The notes under the pieces were generated by a model. That model was not told the DNA's origin. It saw only the letters and a program-made list of their open reading frames with translations, and ran no database searches. Shown one piece after another: positions 8,769 through 20,000 of a stretch of DNA of 64,000 bases; position 1 is the first letter of the stretch, and every line of letters starts with the position of its first letter. The translations under genes and the position numbers were made by a program. Source of the DNA: CAG-791 sp963655255 (lineage in GTDB: Bacteria; Bacillota; Clostridia; Lachnospirales; Lachnospiraceae). The stretch lies in the NCBI GenBank assembly GCA_963655255.1, contig CAVKEB010000003.1:81809-145808 (forward strand), read 5' to 3'.

Positions 8769-11597
8769 CTATGCCTCCGTCTGGAACTGCACCGGCACAA
8801 CCTCCGGCACTTCCTTCGTCCCATAGACCCATATCCGCTTTGCCTCTCCCGGCATCAGGAAAAAGGCGTTGTCACTCAGATGCGTCCGGTCATCCCGGCA
8901 CTTCAGCACCACGGAAGGGACAAACTCCGTGCTCTTCAGCGTAAGGCATACGTTCTCTCCCTCCACGGCTTCCGTGTGCACTTCAATGGCTGCCTCCGGG
9001 AACTTCACCTTCCGGAACAAAGCCCTCATGCTGATTGCCGTTTCATACTCGGGATGGTTCCGGCACCGCACGAACCAGAATCCGCCTTCGCTTCTCCGAT
9101 CCTCTTTCGGATCGGAGCCCTGTTCCGCATAGAAGCCTTGTCCGTCTGTTTCCTCGAGGAACACGTTCTTCTCTTCCTGCGTCAGTTCATACTCCCACGC
9201 CGAATGACGCGGCAGGGCAGCCGCCGGAAGCTCACGGGTCCTCGTCCACGTGGGAATTCCCTGCCCCCAGCCGCAGAATCCGATCTCCAGCCAAAGCTCC
9301 TGGTCCTCTTCCGTCTCATTCATTACCTTCAGCATGACACTGCCGTTTTCTTTTTCCCGAAGGATCATCTTATGCGGTGCAAAAGCCCGCCGGAGCGGAT
9401 AGAAATCCAGTTTTCTGGTCAGATAGTAATCAATGACCGTCCATCCTGTCTCCGGCCAGCAGTCATTGTACATCCAGATCAGCATTCCGGATCCGTAAGG
9501 GCGAAACCGCACCGCCTCCGCCATTTCCTGATAGATGTATCCCTGCATCAGTGCGCCGTAGAACAGATATTCCTCCGGTGTGATGTCCTGTACGTCCCGC
9601 GCATGATTTTCGATCATGTCCAGAATATACTCTCTCTTCCACGGCTGCTCCCCGTGATGCTTCCATACCGGGCTCTCAAAGGAGAAGTCCTCTCCCTCCT
9701 TCAATCCGAGCGCCCTTTTCATGCTGCTCACGGAAAGGCAGCCGTGGATTCCGAATTCACTGGAGAATCTCGCGGGGAAGCGGTCGAATGCCTCCGGTTC
9801 AAAGGAATAACGGAACCGGTTTAATTCGTCGCGCCGAAGGAAATTCCACGCGTGCGTATCACCGTACAGAGCACTGTTCGCGTATTTTCCCGTCTCCGGA
9901 TCCGGGGAAATCTCCGGATACTCTCCCCGCATCACCCTTGGCGTCGGAGCTCCGAAATAGGGAGAACTCGGCATATAAAACGCCGTCGGAGCATTCGCAC
10001 GCAGAATTTCCGGGAGAATTTCATTGTAAATCCGAGCTCCCCAGAGCTTCGGCGGTCTCCTGCCGAACCAGTCCGTCACGCTCTCGTGAATCTCATTTCC
10101 GCCGGTCCAGATCGCCATGCAGGGATACTGCGCAAGACGCCTCGTCTGATATTCCGCTTCCGCCGCCGCTTCTTTCCGGAACTCGTCCGTATCCGGATAA
10201 TACGCGCAGCAGTACATGAAATCCTGGAAAACAAGGATTCCCTGCTTCGTACATTCCTCATAGAAAACATCCGGCTCATAGAGGCCGCCGCCCCAGACAC
10301 GCAGCATGTTGAAATTGCACGCGGCGGCTTCTCTGACCAGGTACTGATAACGCTCTCTCCGGATGCGAAGATACAGAGAATCCGCCGGAACCCAGTTCCC
10401 GCCGCGGCAGAATACCTTCTCTCCGTTTACGAGAAGATCAAATCGTCTGCTGTCCTCATCGATGCGGTCCTGGCAGATCCGGATGGTCCGGATCCCGACC
10501 AGATCATCGTCCAGTGTCCTCGTTCTCCCTGCACAGGTCAGCTCCGCATGCAGCCGGTACCGGTTCTGCGGTCCGCAGCCGTTCGGCCACCACAGCCTGG
10601 CATCCGGTATTTCAACGCGAAAGCTGCAGAAATTCCGGCCACCCGCAAGGTACAGATCCTTTCTTCCCTCACAGACCTTTCTTCTCTCCGACCTTCTCTC
10701 CTTTTCCTGAAGAGGCGCAGAATTCTGCAGACCGGAAGAAGCTGTCTCTTCCTTCTCCTCGTCCGCATTCTCCATAGAATCCGCCGGTTCTTCCAGTTTC
10801 CACACAAGACACGCATCTTCCGCCTGCTCCATCCGGGTCTTGTCAATGGCAAAGAAGATCTCCGCCTGCGCGGTCCCGTCTTCACGAATCTCCAGAGTAT
10901 CCACGCGGTGTCTTGAAATCACTGCGCCGCTCCAGCCGCGGATTTCCATTCTGCCCCCGATGCCGCAGGTCGGCACGGAAGGACACCAGTCCCAGCCGTA
11001 GGTGTACTGCGGCTTGCGCAGATAAAAACGGCTGTCATTGTCGCAGTAGTCCATGGCGCAGAACCACGACATCCGGTCTATCCCGTGTCTTTCTTCCGTT
11101 CCATTGGTCAGCCGGACCGCAATCTCGTTGATTCCCTCCCGGAGATATTCTTTGATATCCGCTTCCAGCGGCCGGTATACGCTGTCATGCTCCGCGCAGG
11201 GGATCCCATTGATCAGCACCTCTGCATGATAGTCCACCAGTTCCAGAAACAGCCGGATTTCATCCTCCTGCAGAAGATCTTTGCTCACCCGAACCTCGCG
11301 CACCAGCCACCAGGCCACATCCGATACCCACTGGCAGTCTTCCGTGTGCATTCCTTCCAGCGGCTCCCGGACGATTCCTGCGCGGATCAGGCCTTCCGTC
11401 ACATCTCCCGGAAGCGTCATGTCCAGAAATCCATCTTCCGAAAGCCATATCTTCCGTTTTCCCCGGTCTCCGACCTTCCGGACTTCAATCTGTTCCCTGC
11501 GGGTGCGGTCCAATCCCAGAACCTTCTGCGCCTGCGCCGCCGCAACGGTCTGATATTCCGCACGCATTTTCCAATTTCCAGCCAGATCCAATACCAT
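8769..11597 (-). CDS. GH2 beta-mannosidase-like glycoside hydrolase (second paralogue)
   Basis: 942 residues, with the same domain order as the GH2 enzyme at 3-2681. Acid/base E502 is in WTGGNE and nucleophile E614 is in SSEFG. The shared segment YLRKPQYTYGWDWCPS and many other blocks show the two are paralogues. An insertion of about 40 charged residues (EEKEETASSGLQ... RRSERRK, about residues 280-315) in the middle domain is absent from the other copy. There is no signal peptide, so it is intracellular. It starts 21 bp after the AGCS symporter stop and is probably co-transcribed with it. Different substrate linkage from the first copy is possible but not shown. Confidence 0.87.
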   Translation of the reverse strand: MVLDLAGNWKMRAEYQTVAAAQAQKVLGLDRTRREQIEVRKVGDRGKRKIWLSEDGFLDMTLPGDVTEGLIRAGIVREPLEGMHTEDCQWVSDVAWWLVREVRVSKDLLQEDEIRLFLELVDYHAEVLINGIPCAEHDSVYRPLEADIKEYLREGINEIAVRLTNGTEERHGIDRMSWFCAMDYCDNDSRFYLRKPQYTYGWDWCPSVPTCGIGGRMEIRGWSGAVISRHRVDTLEIREDGTAQAEIFFAIDKTRMEQAEDACLVWKLEEPADSMENADEEKEETASSGLQNSAPLQEKERRSERRKVCEGRKDLYLAGGRNFCSFRVEIPDARLWWPNGCGPQNRYRLHAELTCAGRTRTLDDDLVGIRTIRICQDRIDEDSRRFDLLVNGEKVFCRGGNWVPADSLYLRIRRERYQYLVREAAACNFNMLRVWGGGLYEPDVFYEECTKQGILVFQDFMYCCAYYPDTDEFRKEAAAEAEYQTRRLAQYPCMAIWTGGNEIHESVTDWFGRRPPKLWGARIYNEILPEILRANAPTAFYMPSSPYFGAPTPRVMRGEYPEISPDPETGKYANSALYGDTHAWNFLRRDELNRFRYSFEPEAFDRFPARFSSEFGIHGCLSVSSMKRALGLKEGEDFSFESPVWKHHGEQPWKREYILDMIENHARDVQDITPEEYLFYGALMQGYIYQEMAEAVRFRPYGSGMLIWMYNDCWPETGWTVIDYYLTRKLDFYPLRRAFAPHKMILREKENGSVMLKVMNETEEDQELWLEIGFCGWGQGIPTWTRTRELPAAALPRHSAWEYELTQEEKNVFLEETDGQGFYAEQGSDPKEDRRSEGGFWFVRCRNHPEYETAISMRALFRKVKFPEAAIEVHTEAVEGENVCLTLKSTEFVPSVVLKCRDDRTHLSDNAFFLMPGEAKRIWVYGTKEVPEVVPVQFQTEA

Positions 11598-11618
11598 CGA
11601 TTTTTCCCCTCGTCACGT

Positions 11619-13013
11619 TCAAACTTTTTCCTGACGGCTCTTTTTCTTCTCTTCGTAATCCTTCAGCGCTGCGACCGCTTCTCTCGACATCGGAATCAGC
11701 GCGATCATATTGAATACCGTCATGAGTCCGATGCCGACATCGCCGAGATCCCAGACGAAGGTATACGCCGCAAGACACCCGATAAAGAGATTGATCAGCG
11801 CAACGATCTTATAGATGGTCTGCGGTGCCCACTTGTCGCCGAACACATACGCCACATTGGAACGCGCGTAGAACAGAACGCCAAGAAATGTGGAGAAGCA
11901 GAACAGGCCCAGCGTAACCGCAATGAAAATGACGCCCGCCTCTCCGAAGTGATACCGCATGGCCGCCTGCAGAAGGTCCATTCCCGCCAGCCCCTGCGTC
12001 ACTTCCTGCGGCGCGAGCAGCATGACGAAAGCCGTGCAGCTGCAGATCACAATCGTATCAATGAATACGCCGAGCGACTGGAGGAGTCCTGCCTTCACCG
12101 GATGATCCACATCCGCCGTCGCCGCAGCGCACGGAGCGGAACCGGATCCCGCTTCATTGGAGAACAGGCCTCTTTTCACGCCGTTCATCAGAATCGTGCC
12201 AAAGCTCCCCGCCGCGAACTGACGGATTCCGAACGCCTCCTCGAAGATCCGGGCGAACACGCCAGGGAGCGCGGAGAAATTATTGATGATGACGAACAGC
12301 GTCAGGAAAATATAGAACCCTGCCATGACCGGCACAATGAAGTCCAGCACCTTCACGGTGACATTCCTGCGAAGGACAATGGCCGCGCCGATCGCGCACA
12401 GGAGCACCGCCGTCACGATCGGCGGCATATGAAACGCATTGCTGAACGCCGCAGAGACGGAGTTCCCGCTCACCTGACTGATGCCGCACCAGCACAGAAG
12501 TCCCGAGAGCGCGAACAGCACCGCCACAATGCTCTTTTTCTTCTTCCCGTGCAGAAGATCATGAATATAGTAGGCCGGACCGCCGCGATAGCCGCCGTAC
12601 AGAGGATCGTTCTTCCGATGAATCTGTGCCAGCGTCGCCTCCACGAAGGCCGTGCTGGATCCGATGACCGCCGTCACCCACATCCAGAAGACCGCTCCTG
12701 CACCTCCCGCCGAAACCGCCGCCACCACGCCGACCAGGTTGCCCATGCCGACGCGGGTCGCCGTGGAGACAATCAGTGCCTCCAGACCGGACACGCTGCT
12801 CTTCTTCTCCGGATCAATTTTCTTCTCCGCCGCGACCCGGATCATTTCCGGAAACAGGCGCACCGGCAGAAATCTCGTCCGGATCGTGCAGAAAATTCCC
12901 GCCGGAATCAACAGGACAATCAGAAGAGAAACCCCCAGCGAGGAGCCGCCCGGAAGCGGAATCCGGATCCAGTCTCCCCATAATAAGTTGTAAACCGCCT
13001 GAAATACCCCCAT
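11619..13013 (-). CDS. Alanine/glycine:cation symporter (AGCS family)
   Basis: 464 residues with about ten membrane segments. Family signatures include the early LWGDWIRIPLP stretch, GMGNLVGV and the NEAGSGSAPCAAA stretch typical of Na+:alanine symporters. It imports a small neutral amino acid with sodium or protons. ATG 13013 (MGVFQAVYNLLWG) is preferred to the longer frame because AAAGGA lies eight bases upstream. A degraded copy of the dispersed hairpin element lies about 70-150 bp upstream in the same orientation as the other copies. The operon partner is the downstream GH2 gene. Confidence 0.93.
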   Translation of the reverse strand: MGVFQAVYNLLWGDWIRIPLPGGSSLGVSLLIVLLIPAGIFCTIRTRFLPVRLFPEMIRVAAEKKIDPEKKSSVSGLEALIVSTATRVGMGNLVGVVAAVSAGGAGAVFWMWVTAVIGSSTAFVEATLAQIHRKNDPLYGGYRGGPAYYIHDLLHGKKKKSIVAVLFALSGLLCWCGISQVSGNSVSAAFSNAFHMPPIVTAVLLCAIGAAIVLRRNVTVKVLDFIVPVMAGFYIFLTLFVIINNFSALPGVFARIFEEAFGIRQFAAGSFGTILMNGVKRGLFSNEAGSGSAPCAAATADVDHPVKAGLLQSLGVFIDTIVICSCTAFVMLLAPQEVTQGLAGMDLLQAAMRYHFGEAGVIFIAVTLGLFCFSTFLGVLFYARSNVAYVFGDKWAPQTIYKIVALINLFIGCLAAYTFVWDLGDVGIGLMTVFNMIALIPMSREAVAALKDYEEKKKSRQEKV

Positions 13014-13075
13014 TGTCTTTTCCTTTCCCCATGAAGTGATGAATGCCATGCTCCACACATCTTATCATAGATTTT

Positions 13076-13155
13076 TATACGTCAGCACCGTTGCTGCTGT
13101 TTGAACGTGACATATCGATGTCATTTTCAAACTGATACCTCACTGAGGCAAAAAC
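13076..13155 (-). repeat. Dispersed hairpin element, degraded copy upstream of AGCS symporter
   Basis: The plus strand holds the stem arms at 13099-13113 and 13118-13132 around ATCG, and the core as CCTCACTGAGGC at about 13139-13150. Two central arm positions no longer pair. Unlike the other copies, the core lies 5' of the hairpin in the sense of the downstream gene and does not act as its ribosome binding site. Confidence 0.7.
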
Positions 13156-13240
13156 GGCTGTGATTTTTTACAATCTCCGCCTGCTTAATGTTATAATCCA
13201 GATTATTGTCGCAATTCATCATAGATACAGGTTCCTGATT

Positions 13241-16129
13241 ATGAATTTAAATAAATCTGATTCTCTTTCCATCACCATCCGTCTGTCCCGCACTGCGGTC
13301 CGCCGGGTGATTGCCGCTGTCATTTTTCTGACAGTTCTGCTTATGCTGCCCGCACAGACCGTTCTCGCGGCATCCGCCTCCGATGACACAGACCGGCAGC
13401 AGATTGTCCGCGTCGGATATTACACCTCCCGCCGTTTTCAGGAGGGAGCTGCGGACGGAGAGCCCAAGAGCGGCTACAGCTATGAATATCTGCAGAAGGT
13501 TGCCTCCTACACCGGCTGGAAATACGAATATGTCTACGGAGACTGGGAGGAATTGTATCAAGAGCTTCTTGCCGGCGACATTGACCTGATGGCAGGCATT
13601 TCCTATACCGATGAACGCGCGCAGCAGCTCAATTTCTCCGATGCCGTCATTCTGCAGGAAACGTTCTATATCTATAAGTCCCCTTCGGATTCCTCCATCA
13701 AAAGCGGAGACATCCGTTCTTTTTCCGGGAAACGGATCGGCGCCACGACCACCCATAAAATGTACGACCGCCTCCTGCAGTGGAAGGAAGAAAACGGGGC
13801 TGACATCGACATTGTCCTCTATGATGACATCCCGGACTGCATCAACGCCTTTTTTGCAGGCGAGGTGGATGCCTTCATCAGCGCCGTCAACATGGCTGCC
13901 GGTTATTCCGGCATCGCTCCCGTGGAAGAAATCGGAAAAGAACCCTACTACATCTGCACGGCAAAAGGCCGCACGGACCTCCTGCAGTCCCTGAACTCCG
14001 CCACAACCATCATGCAGGAGCAGGACAGCCGGTTTTTAAACGAGCTGCAGACCAAATATGAGGTAGATACGTCCATCTCCGTCCTTCTGTCCAAGGCGGA
14101 AGAGGACTGGCTCAGGGTGCACAGCACCATCACGGTCGGCTATCTCAACAACTACCTTCCCTACAGCGACACAGCGGCCGACGGATCGGTGACCGGCCTT
14201 GTCTCCAATATCGTTCCCCAGCTTTTCAGCCGTCTTCCCGGCAACTACCGGCCCGAACTGACCTATATCGGCTATGACAACCAGGCAGATATGTTCGACG
14301 CGCTCCGAAACGGGGACGTGGACTTTCTCTTTCCTGTCGGCGGGCAGTCCTGGTATGCGGAGCAGGAGGGGTATCTGCAGAGCTCCGATGTCGTGACCGT
14401 CAGCATGGACCTGGCCTACCTCGGAACGTATTCGTCAGAGGACACTCTGTCCCGCATTGCCGTGAACCGCAGCAATCTGATGCAGTATTACTATACGATC
14501 TCCAACTTCCCGGATGCCGAGATCATAGAATGTGACTCCATCGAAGACTGTCTGCAGACGGTCCGAAACGGCAGCGCAACCTGCACCGTCATCAATTCGC
14601 TGCGGGCGTCCGGCCTGATCAACACCGAGAGCAAGCTGCACATTGTCCCGCTGGAGATCTCCGACTCGCGCTGCTTCGCCGTCTCCTCGGACAACCGCGA
14701 GCTTCTGACCATTCTCAACCACGGTCTCAGCATTCTGGGAGATAATTACGGGACCGGCGTTGCCTATCAGTACATCAACGGCCTGATCCAGTACACCGCC
14801 ATGGATTTTATCCGGGACAATCTCCCTGTGTTCTACTCCCTGGCGCTGCTCGTTCTCCTTGCTGTGATTCTCGTTCTGATCCGCGGATACCGCCGCCGTC
14901 AGCGCGAGGCAGCGAAGGAGCTGCAGCAGAAGAAACAGCTGGAAGAGGCTCTTTCACAGGCGCAGCAGGCCAATCATGCGAAGACGGTCTTCCTCAACAA
15001 CATGTCCCATGACATCCGGACTCCCTTGAACGGAATCATCGGGATTCTCGACATCAACAGCAAGAGCAATGATCCGGAGCTGATCCGGAGAAACCGCGAA
15101 AAGGCAATCGCTGCCGCCGATCATCTCCTGGGGCTTGTGAATGACGTTCTGGAAATGAGTAAAATGGAGAGTGGAGAAACGGTTCTGACCCGGGAGCCGC
15201 TCTCGCTTCCGGAACAGGAAAGGGAGGTGCTGGATATCATCGATATGCAGGCTTCTCAGGCAGGGATCACGCTGACTCACGAGGGAGATCTTTCTGACTG
15301 TCCTGCCGTTTACGGAAGTCCCCTGCACCTTCGGGAAATCCTGATCAACATTCTCGGGAATTCCATCAAATACAATAAGCCTGGCGGATCCATCGTCTGG
15401 AAAAGCTCCTGCTCGCAGCAGGGTGAAGAGCGCCTTGTCTATACCAGCATCATCACCGACACCGGCATCGGCATGAGTCCGGACTATCTGCGGCATATTT
15501 TCGAGCCGTTTTCACAGGAGGGGCACGATGCGCGGACCGTTTACCACGGCTCCGGCCTTGGCATGTCCATTGTGAAGTCTCTCCTGGAACAGATGGGCGG
15601 CACGATTGATGTCGCCAGTACGCAGGGCGTCGGCAGCACCTTTACCATTGTCCTGCCCTTCGACATCGTTCATGACCAGCCCCTTCCTGTGTCCGCCCCG
15701 GCAGAGAAGCCAGCCGATCTCTCCGGCATGCGGATTCTCCTCGCGGAGGACAATGACCTGAATCTCGAAATTGCCCGCTACTATCTGGAACAGGCGGGCG
15801 CCGTCGTGACCACCGCCCGGAATGGAGAAGAAGCCGTATCGCTCTTCGTTCATTCGCTTGAGGGAAGCTTTGATCTGATCCTGATGGACATCATGATGCC
15901 TGTCATGAATGGTCTGGCGGCCTCGAAGGCGATCCGTGCGAGCGGAAGAAAGGATTCCTCCTCCATTCCGATCATCGCCATGACCGCCAATGCGTTTGAA
16001 GAGGACCGCCAGTCGAGCCTCGCCGCGGGCATGAACGATCATCTGACCAAGCCCCTGAATGCGGAGAAATTCCTTGCGACGGTAGCGAAATACCGTCCCG
16101 GGAAGAAATCATCAGAGACATCTGTGTAA
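13241..16129 (+). CDS. BvgS-like hybrid sensor histidine kinase with two Venus-flytrap domains
   Basis: 962 residues. A signal/anchor helix (about 21-45) is followed by two tandem family 3 solute-binding (SBP_bac_3) domains (about 55-295 and 300-530), a membrane helix (about 530-550), a coiled coil, HisKA with phospho-acceptor H590 in MSHDIRTPLNG, HATPase_c (about 690-800, GIGMS and GLGMS glycine boxes) and a C-terminal receiver with D883 in LMDIMMP. It lacks a DNA-binding output or Hpt domain, so a separate phosphotransfer partner would be needed. The first domain resembles amino-acid binders, and an AGCS amino-acid symporter is divergently transcribed, so an amino acid or related ligand is possible. 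ATG 13241 is chosen because the upstream 27 residues look non-coding; its ribosome site is weak. Confidence 0.9.
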   Translation: MNLNKSDSLSITIRLSRTAVRRVIAAVIFLTVLLMLPAQTVLAASASDDTDRQQIVRVGYYTSRRFQEGAADGEPKSGYSYEYLQKVASYTGWKYEYVYGDWEELYQELLAGDIDLMAGISYTDERAQQLNFSDAVILQETFYIYKSPSDSSIKSGDIRSFSGKRIGATTTHKMYDRLLQWKEENGADIDIVLYDDIPDCINAFFAGEVDAFISAVNMAAGYSGIAPVEEIGKEPYYICTAKGRTDLLQSLNSATTIMQEQDSRFLNELQTKYEVDTSISVLLSKAEEDWLRVHSTITVGYLNNYLPYSDTAADGSVTGLVSNIVPQLFSRLPGNYRPELTYIGYDNQADMFDALRNGDVDFLFPVGGQSWYAEQEGYLQSSDVVTVSMDLAYLGTYSSEDTLSRIAVNRSNLMQYYYTISNFPDAEIIECDSIEDCLQTVRNGSATCTVINSLRASGLINTESKLHIVPLEISDSRCFAVSSDNRELLTILNHGLSILGDNYGTGVAYQYINGLIQYTAMDFIRDNLPVFYSLALLVLLAVILVLIRGYRRRQREAAKELQQKKQLEEALSQAQQANHAKTVFLNNMSHDIRTPLNGIIGILDINSKSNDPELIRRNREKAIAAADHLLGLVNDVLEMSKMESGETVLTREPLSLPEQEREVLDIIDMQASQAGITLTHEGDLSDCPAVYGSPLHLREILINILGNSIKYNKPGGSIVWKSSCSQQGEERLVYTSIITDTGIGMSPDYLRHIFEPFSQEGHDARTVYHGSGLGMSIVKSLLEQMGGTIDVASTQGVGSTFTIVLPFDIVHDQPLPVSAPAEKPADLSGMRILLAEDNDLNLEIARYYLEQAGAVVTTARNGEEAVSLFVHSLEGSFDLILMDIMMPVMNGLAASKAIRASGRKDSSSIPIIAMTANAFEEDRQSSLAAGMNDHLTKPLNAEKFLATVAKYRPGKKSSETSV

Positions 16130-16195
16130 ACAGTACCTTCTCAATGGCATTGATGATCTGACGGGACACTCCCATCTTCTCCATGTGCAACACAC

Positions 16196-17020
16196 TCAGT
16201 ACTCTGCGCTCAGCAGGAAGTCGGCAACGTGCATGCTCTTAATGCCTTCATAATTTCCTCCTGCAAATTCATCCGTTCGCAAAACATATTTCGGATAATT
16301 ATCCCGGATTGCCAGCAGCCGTTCATATTCCCGCTTTTCTGTTTGTTCGGAGTGAATCTCCTGTGTCACCTGCACGTACAAACGATCATTCTGTTTCTGC
16401 GCAACAAAATCCACTTCACCATCCGGCGTTTTCCCAATCATCACGGTATATCCCCGTCTGCAAAGTTCCAGATACACCACATTTTCCAGGCTGGACGCCA
16501 CACTGTCCTGGGTATATCCCAGAACACTATAGCGCAGCGCAGTATCCGCGAGATAAAACTTTTCCTGTGTTTTCAGGATCTCTTTCCCACGCAGGTCATA
16601 CCGCGAACAGCGATGAAGAAGATAGGCTTTTTCCAGTTTGTCCAAATAGCTGTACACCGTTTCATTGTCGATGGAACGGTGCTCCGATTTCAGATAATCT
16701 GAGATGGATTTTGCAGAGAATGGATTTCCCACATTTGCAAAAGTATACCGAACCACACGTTCCAGCTGATCAATCTTTCGGATCTGATTTCTCTTCACGA
16801 TATCCGTAAAAATGGTGGAATTATAGATGTCCCGAACGATCGTATAAACCTCATCCTGGGAATAATCCTGCAAGTGCGTCGCCGGAAAACCGCCAAGACG
16901 AATGTAATCCGCAAGTTCTGCATGAATATCCTTCAGTGGTGTATGCTGCTTTTTAATCTTAAAATCAATAAGTTTTGCGGATAGTAACCGCAAAACCTTG
17001 CTGCTGTATCTTCGCATTCT
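16196..17020 (-). pseudogene. DUF4143 ATPase, C-terminal fragment
   Basis: About 270 residues matching the C-terminal part of AAA_14/DUF4143 ATPases (LADYIRLGGFPATHLQDYSQ, a winged-helix region, then ENVVYLELCRRGYTV and GEVDFVAQ, a nuclease-fold-like tail). The N-terminal AAA domain with Walker A and B is absent. Upstream the frame runs directly into the 3' end of hsdR and has no plausible start. The parent family has about 400 residues, so a third is missing. It is probably a remnant cut by insertion of the restriction island, and it may mark the island's downstream edge. Confidence 0.75.
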
Positions 17021-17024
17021 GCTC

Positions 17025-20000
17025 TTACGCCACAGCATTGGCGTTGATCTTCTCAATAACTCCCCGAATGCCCATCCATACAGATGTATCCGTGAATACC
17101 TCTACAATGCTCCCCCGGTCCGTGAACGGAGACTCCTGCAGCACCGAAAAGTCCTTCAGCATTCCATTGTGAACGATGTATTCCACGATCTGATTGACGA
17201 AGTAAATCTGTCTGCTGTCCAGATTCGTGTCCGACAGATACGTGGAAAATGCTTCCTTGGCTGCGTTCATATCCAGACCGACAATACTGCGCACGAATTC
17301 TCCCAGCGGGACCTGACCATACTCCGCCTCATATTCCTGTCTGGTTCCCACCTCTTTCCACAGGATTTCTTCCAGACTCCGGACATCTGCCTGTGTCAGC
17401 GGCTGATTGGTCCTGAGCTTGGCAATGGCCAGCGTGTCCGGATGCTGCCGCACATAAAACTCCGCTTTTGCCTTATAGTTCTTCAGATCATCATTATCCA
17501 GCTCCGCTTCCTTCCATTCGGTAGAAAGAATCTCATCTTCGAAGTCGGTATCATAGATAGGGCCAATTTTCTGGATATACTTCATCAGCCCCCGGAGGCG
17601 TTTCCGCATTTCCTCGAAGTCATCCACTCCCGCCTGATCCACATAGTCCGTGTGCAGAACCTTTTCTATCAGATCTGACTGTGCCTGTATTTCCGGGATA
17701 TTCGCAACACTTGCGACACTGGAGACTTTCTTCATCAGATCCGTGCGGCCTCTTACATATTTCTTCCCATCCAGATATGCCAGCTCCAGCCCGTACAACA
17801 GCGCATCGAACCGGACCGCACTCGCATCCTCGTCCTCCGGCAGGATATAGGGTGCGACCTCATCTTTCACCAGCAGCGTATCCTCGAAGGTCAGAGCACG
17901 GTAGCCCTCTTCCGAAGAGAACTGGTCCACATACCGGATGTGCTGCCGCACCGCGAAATTATCCCGCGGAATCTGGCGCACCGCACTGGCCATCTGTTCC
18001 ACCAGCGCCTTCCGATATGCCTTCAGACGCTCCGTCTGATAATTCAGATCCTGCAGTTTATAGGAGAGTTCAAACTTCAAATGAAACACTGCCCCCTGCA
18101 GGGCAATCATATTCGCCGTTGGCCTTCCCTTGTTCATTCGGAAAAACTCAAAGTTTCCGCAGAAATCAAAGATATAGAACTTCGACTTGTCTTCTCCATC
18201 CACCAGCCCCGGACAGAGTCTCGTTCCTCTTCCGATCATCTGCCAGAACTTCGCCCTGCTCATGACCTTTTTGAAAAATACCAGATTCAGAATCTCCGGA
18301 ACATCGATTCCCGTGTCCATCATGTCCACAGAGATGACAATCTGCGGGAGCTTTCCGGCATCCGAGAATTCATCAATTGCACTCTGCGCGTAGGCCGTCT
18401 GATTGTCGATCACACACGCGAAGTCACTCGGGAGATTCGGATATTCCTGATGAAACACATCCAGTATCCTCTCCGCATGTTTGTGGTTCTTCGCAAAAAT
18501 AATGGTCTTTCCGATCTTCTGACCGTAGTCAATCTTCAACCCCTTCGTCATCAGGATATGAAGGACCTTGCGGATCGTATCCTTGTTGAACACCCATTCG
18601 TTCAATGCGGAAGAAGCGATGGATTCCGGAATTTTCCCCTCACCATTTTCAAATGTCTCTTCATATGCCTCTTGATCCGCCTCAGAGAGATCATCATAGA
18701 CGATGCCGTTCTCAATGAACTTCAGGCTGCTCTCCACGGAAACATAGTCCACCAGATATCCGTCCCGCACCGCCTGTGCCAGCTCATACCCATAAGTCGG
18801 CACACCATTTTCCAGATCGAAAATCGCATACGTGTTCTTATCAATTTCATCCTTCGGCGTCGCCGTAAGCCCGATCAGCGGAGCATCGAAGTAATGGAAA
18901 ATATCCTGATATTTGTTGTAAATGGAGCGGTGAGCCTCGTCGCAGATCACCAGATCAAAGTGCCCGCAGGTAAAGAGCTTTTTCCCGTTCTCATCATTGA
19001 CACTGTCAATACATCCAATCATCGTCTGATAGGTGGAGAACACACAATGCGCCGCGGTATTGTCCTTCTCTTCCACAAGATTCGTGCAGGACAGACTCGG
19101 CAGGAGATTCACGAAGTTGCGCTTGGCCTGCGTCACCAGAGAATTTCGGTCCGCCAGAAACAGGATATTCTTCACCCAGCCGTGATCCAGCAGAATCTTG
19201 CAAAGCGCAATGACGGTTCTTGTCTTTCCGGAACCGGTTGCCATGACAAGAAGCGCTTTCCTCCGCTTCTTCTCATCCAGGCTGCTGCACACTGCCTTGA
19301 TCGCCGCTTCCTGATAATAGCGTCCTGCAATCTTCTTATCGACCGTGACTGACTTCAGGCTGGTCCGCATCTTCTGAAGATTAAACCATTTCTCCAAATC
19401 ACGCTTCGAATAAATGGCCGCGCATTTTCGTTCCGTATATTGTCCATCCAGGATACGGGTCTCAAATCCATTGGTCAGGAAAATAACCGGCCTCCTGCCG
19501 TACTGCTTCTCCAGAAGGTCCGCATAGAGTTTGGCCTGCTGCCGCCCCCGTGCAAGATCCGCGCAAGTCCTCTTCGCCTCAATCACCGCCAGAGGCCGCT
19601 GCGTATCATCATACAGAACGTAATCCGCATACCCCACTCCAGACTTATTCGGCATCCCGGGAAGAGCTACTTCGTTCAGCCAGTCCTTCCCCTCTGTCCA
19701 GCCCGCATCCCGCAGCATGGAATCAATGTACAATTTTCTCGTTCTGTATTCCGACAGATCCAGCGGCTTCGGAACATACGAGGACTGCTGCTCCTCGCGC
19801 CGTTTCGACAGTGCTTCCTTCAGCGAAGCATTTTCCTTCATCAGCTTCTGAAGGTCGAGTTCCTTTTCTGCAAGCTCCTCCTGCTTCTTCTGAAGCTGCT
19901 CTTCCTTCTCCCTGGCATCCTTCTGGTTCTGACGGATTCTCTCCTTTCGGTCCAGAATCAGCTGCGGATTGAAGACATGTTCTTCATAATGACTCGAATA

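Noticed and set aside
15972..16193. Minus-strand frame starting MLHMEKMGVSRQIINAIEKVL
   Set aside because: It mostly lies opposite the receiver domain of the hybrid kinase. The first 20 residues fall in the gap and might be a trace of another gene, but there is no support.
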